Part shown: positions 5,003-5,071 of the stretch, piece after piece
Numbering within the stretch: the stretch's first letter is position 1
Layout of the letters: each line of letters opens with the position of its first letter
Assembly: GCA_947475855.1 (NCBI GenBank)
Contig: CANJPN010000482.1
Coordinates: forward strand, 1-5,071
Reading direction: 5' to 3'
DNA: 5,071 bases
Source: Bradyrhizobiaceae bacterium
GTDB lineage: Bacteria > Pseudomonadota > Alphaproteobacteria > Rhizobiales > Hyphomicrobiaceae
Program-made: the position numbers and the translations under genes
Notes under the pieces: generated by a model
What the model was told of the DNA's origin: nothing
Databases searched by the model: none
The model's input: the letters and a program-made list of their open reading frames with translations, nothing else

Positions 5003-5071
5003 TCACTTCCGGAAGAACGTATCGACACGCATGCCGGTCAGCAGAGGAACCTTGCCATCCAGATTGATCGT
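5003..5071 (-). CDS. C-terminal end of a probable HlyD-type membrane-fusion/efflux adaptor
   Basis: Read from the right edge on the minus strand, one frame gives 22 residues, TINLDGKVPLLTGMRVDTFFRK, then TGA at 5003-5005. A lysine-plus-proline turn followed by LxxGM.V.v is the usual last beta hairpin of periplasmic adaptor subunits (HlyD/MacA/EmrA type), which link an inner-membrane exporter to an outer-membrane channel. The fragment is too short for certainty, and both other minus frames are less protein-like. An imperfect inverted repeat surrounds the stop (CTTTCGGAA 4991-4999 and TTCCGGAAG 5007-5015) but has no T-tract on this strand. The 156-bp gap to UDG suggests a separate gene unit. 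Confidence 0.45.
   Translation of the reverse strand, partial: TINLDGKVPLLTGMRVDTFFRK

Noticed and set aside
4991..5015. Inverted repeat around the adaptor stop codon as a terminator
   Set aside because: The stem has a C-A mismatch on the minus strand, overlaps the stop codon and is not followed by a T run.
4741..5028. A 95-codon minus-strand frame overlapping the UDG 5' end and the adaptor 3' end
   Set aside because: It overlaps two better-supported genes, crosses the 13-bp duplication, and has no ribosome site or recognisable domain.

Overview
The window is a GC-rich bacterial segment. Its content points to an alphaproteobacterium of the Bradyrhizobium/Rhodopseudomonas type (Hyphomicrobiales). 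The main reasons are the uracil-DNA glycosylase, whose 'FKGC' and 'YWRPPGNRTP' signatures are typical of the alphaproteobacterial branch, the high-GC codon use that opens long mirror frames on the opposite strand, and the REP-like repeat. This placement is inferred by eye, not by a search. All convincing genes lie on the minus strand, so transcription runs from high to low coordinates.

Layout in transcription order: (i) 5071-5003, the last 22 codons of a gene whose C-terminus looks like an HlyD/membrane-fusion adaptor. (ii) 4846-3905, a family-4-like uracil-DNA glycosylase that keeps its catalytic motifs but lacks two of the four cysteines that bind the Fe-S cluster in classical members. (iii) 3701-1899, a 600-residue membrane-anchored caspase-like (C14) protease with two cysteine-rich PAN-like modules on the predicted periplasmic side. 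(iv) 1867-1067, an HD-domain metalloprotein with a metal-ligand pattern like the PhnZ/TmpB/MIOX diiron oxygenases; it starts only 31 nt after the caspase stop, behind a strong Shine-Dalgarno. (v) 751-275, a single-domain cupin with an HRN-x-D-x-x-E motif like that of homogentisate dioxygenases. (vi) 265-184, a two-hairpin inverted repeat (REPIN-like). (vii) 164-1, the N-terminus of an amidohydrolase cut by the window edge.

The genes fall into two probable blocks. UDG and the adaptor look like ordinary chromosomal genes. The HD protein, cupin and amidohydrolase together look like a catabolic set (two metal-dependent oxidative or hydrolytic enzymes plus a deaminase/hydrolase), with an operator-like dyad (TGAAAC-N3-GTTTCA) in the 315-bp gap before the cupin. 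The caspase is close enough to the HD gene to share its transcript, which is unexpected if the HD gene is catabolic. The substrate of the enzymes and the target of the caspase cannot be read from the sequence.

No CRISPR array, tRNA, rRNA, transposase or phage gene was seen. The most unusual items are the caspase-TM-PAN architecture coupled to an HD enzyme, the operator-like cluster, and a plus-strand terminator-like hairpin with no plus-strand gene to serve.
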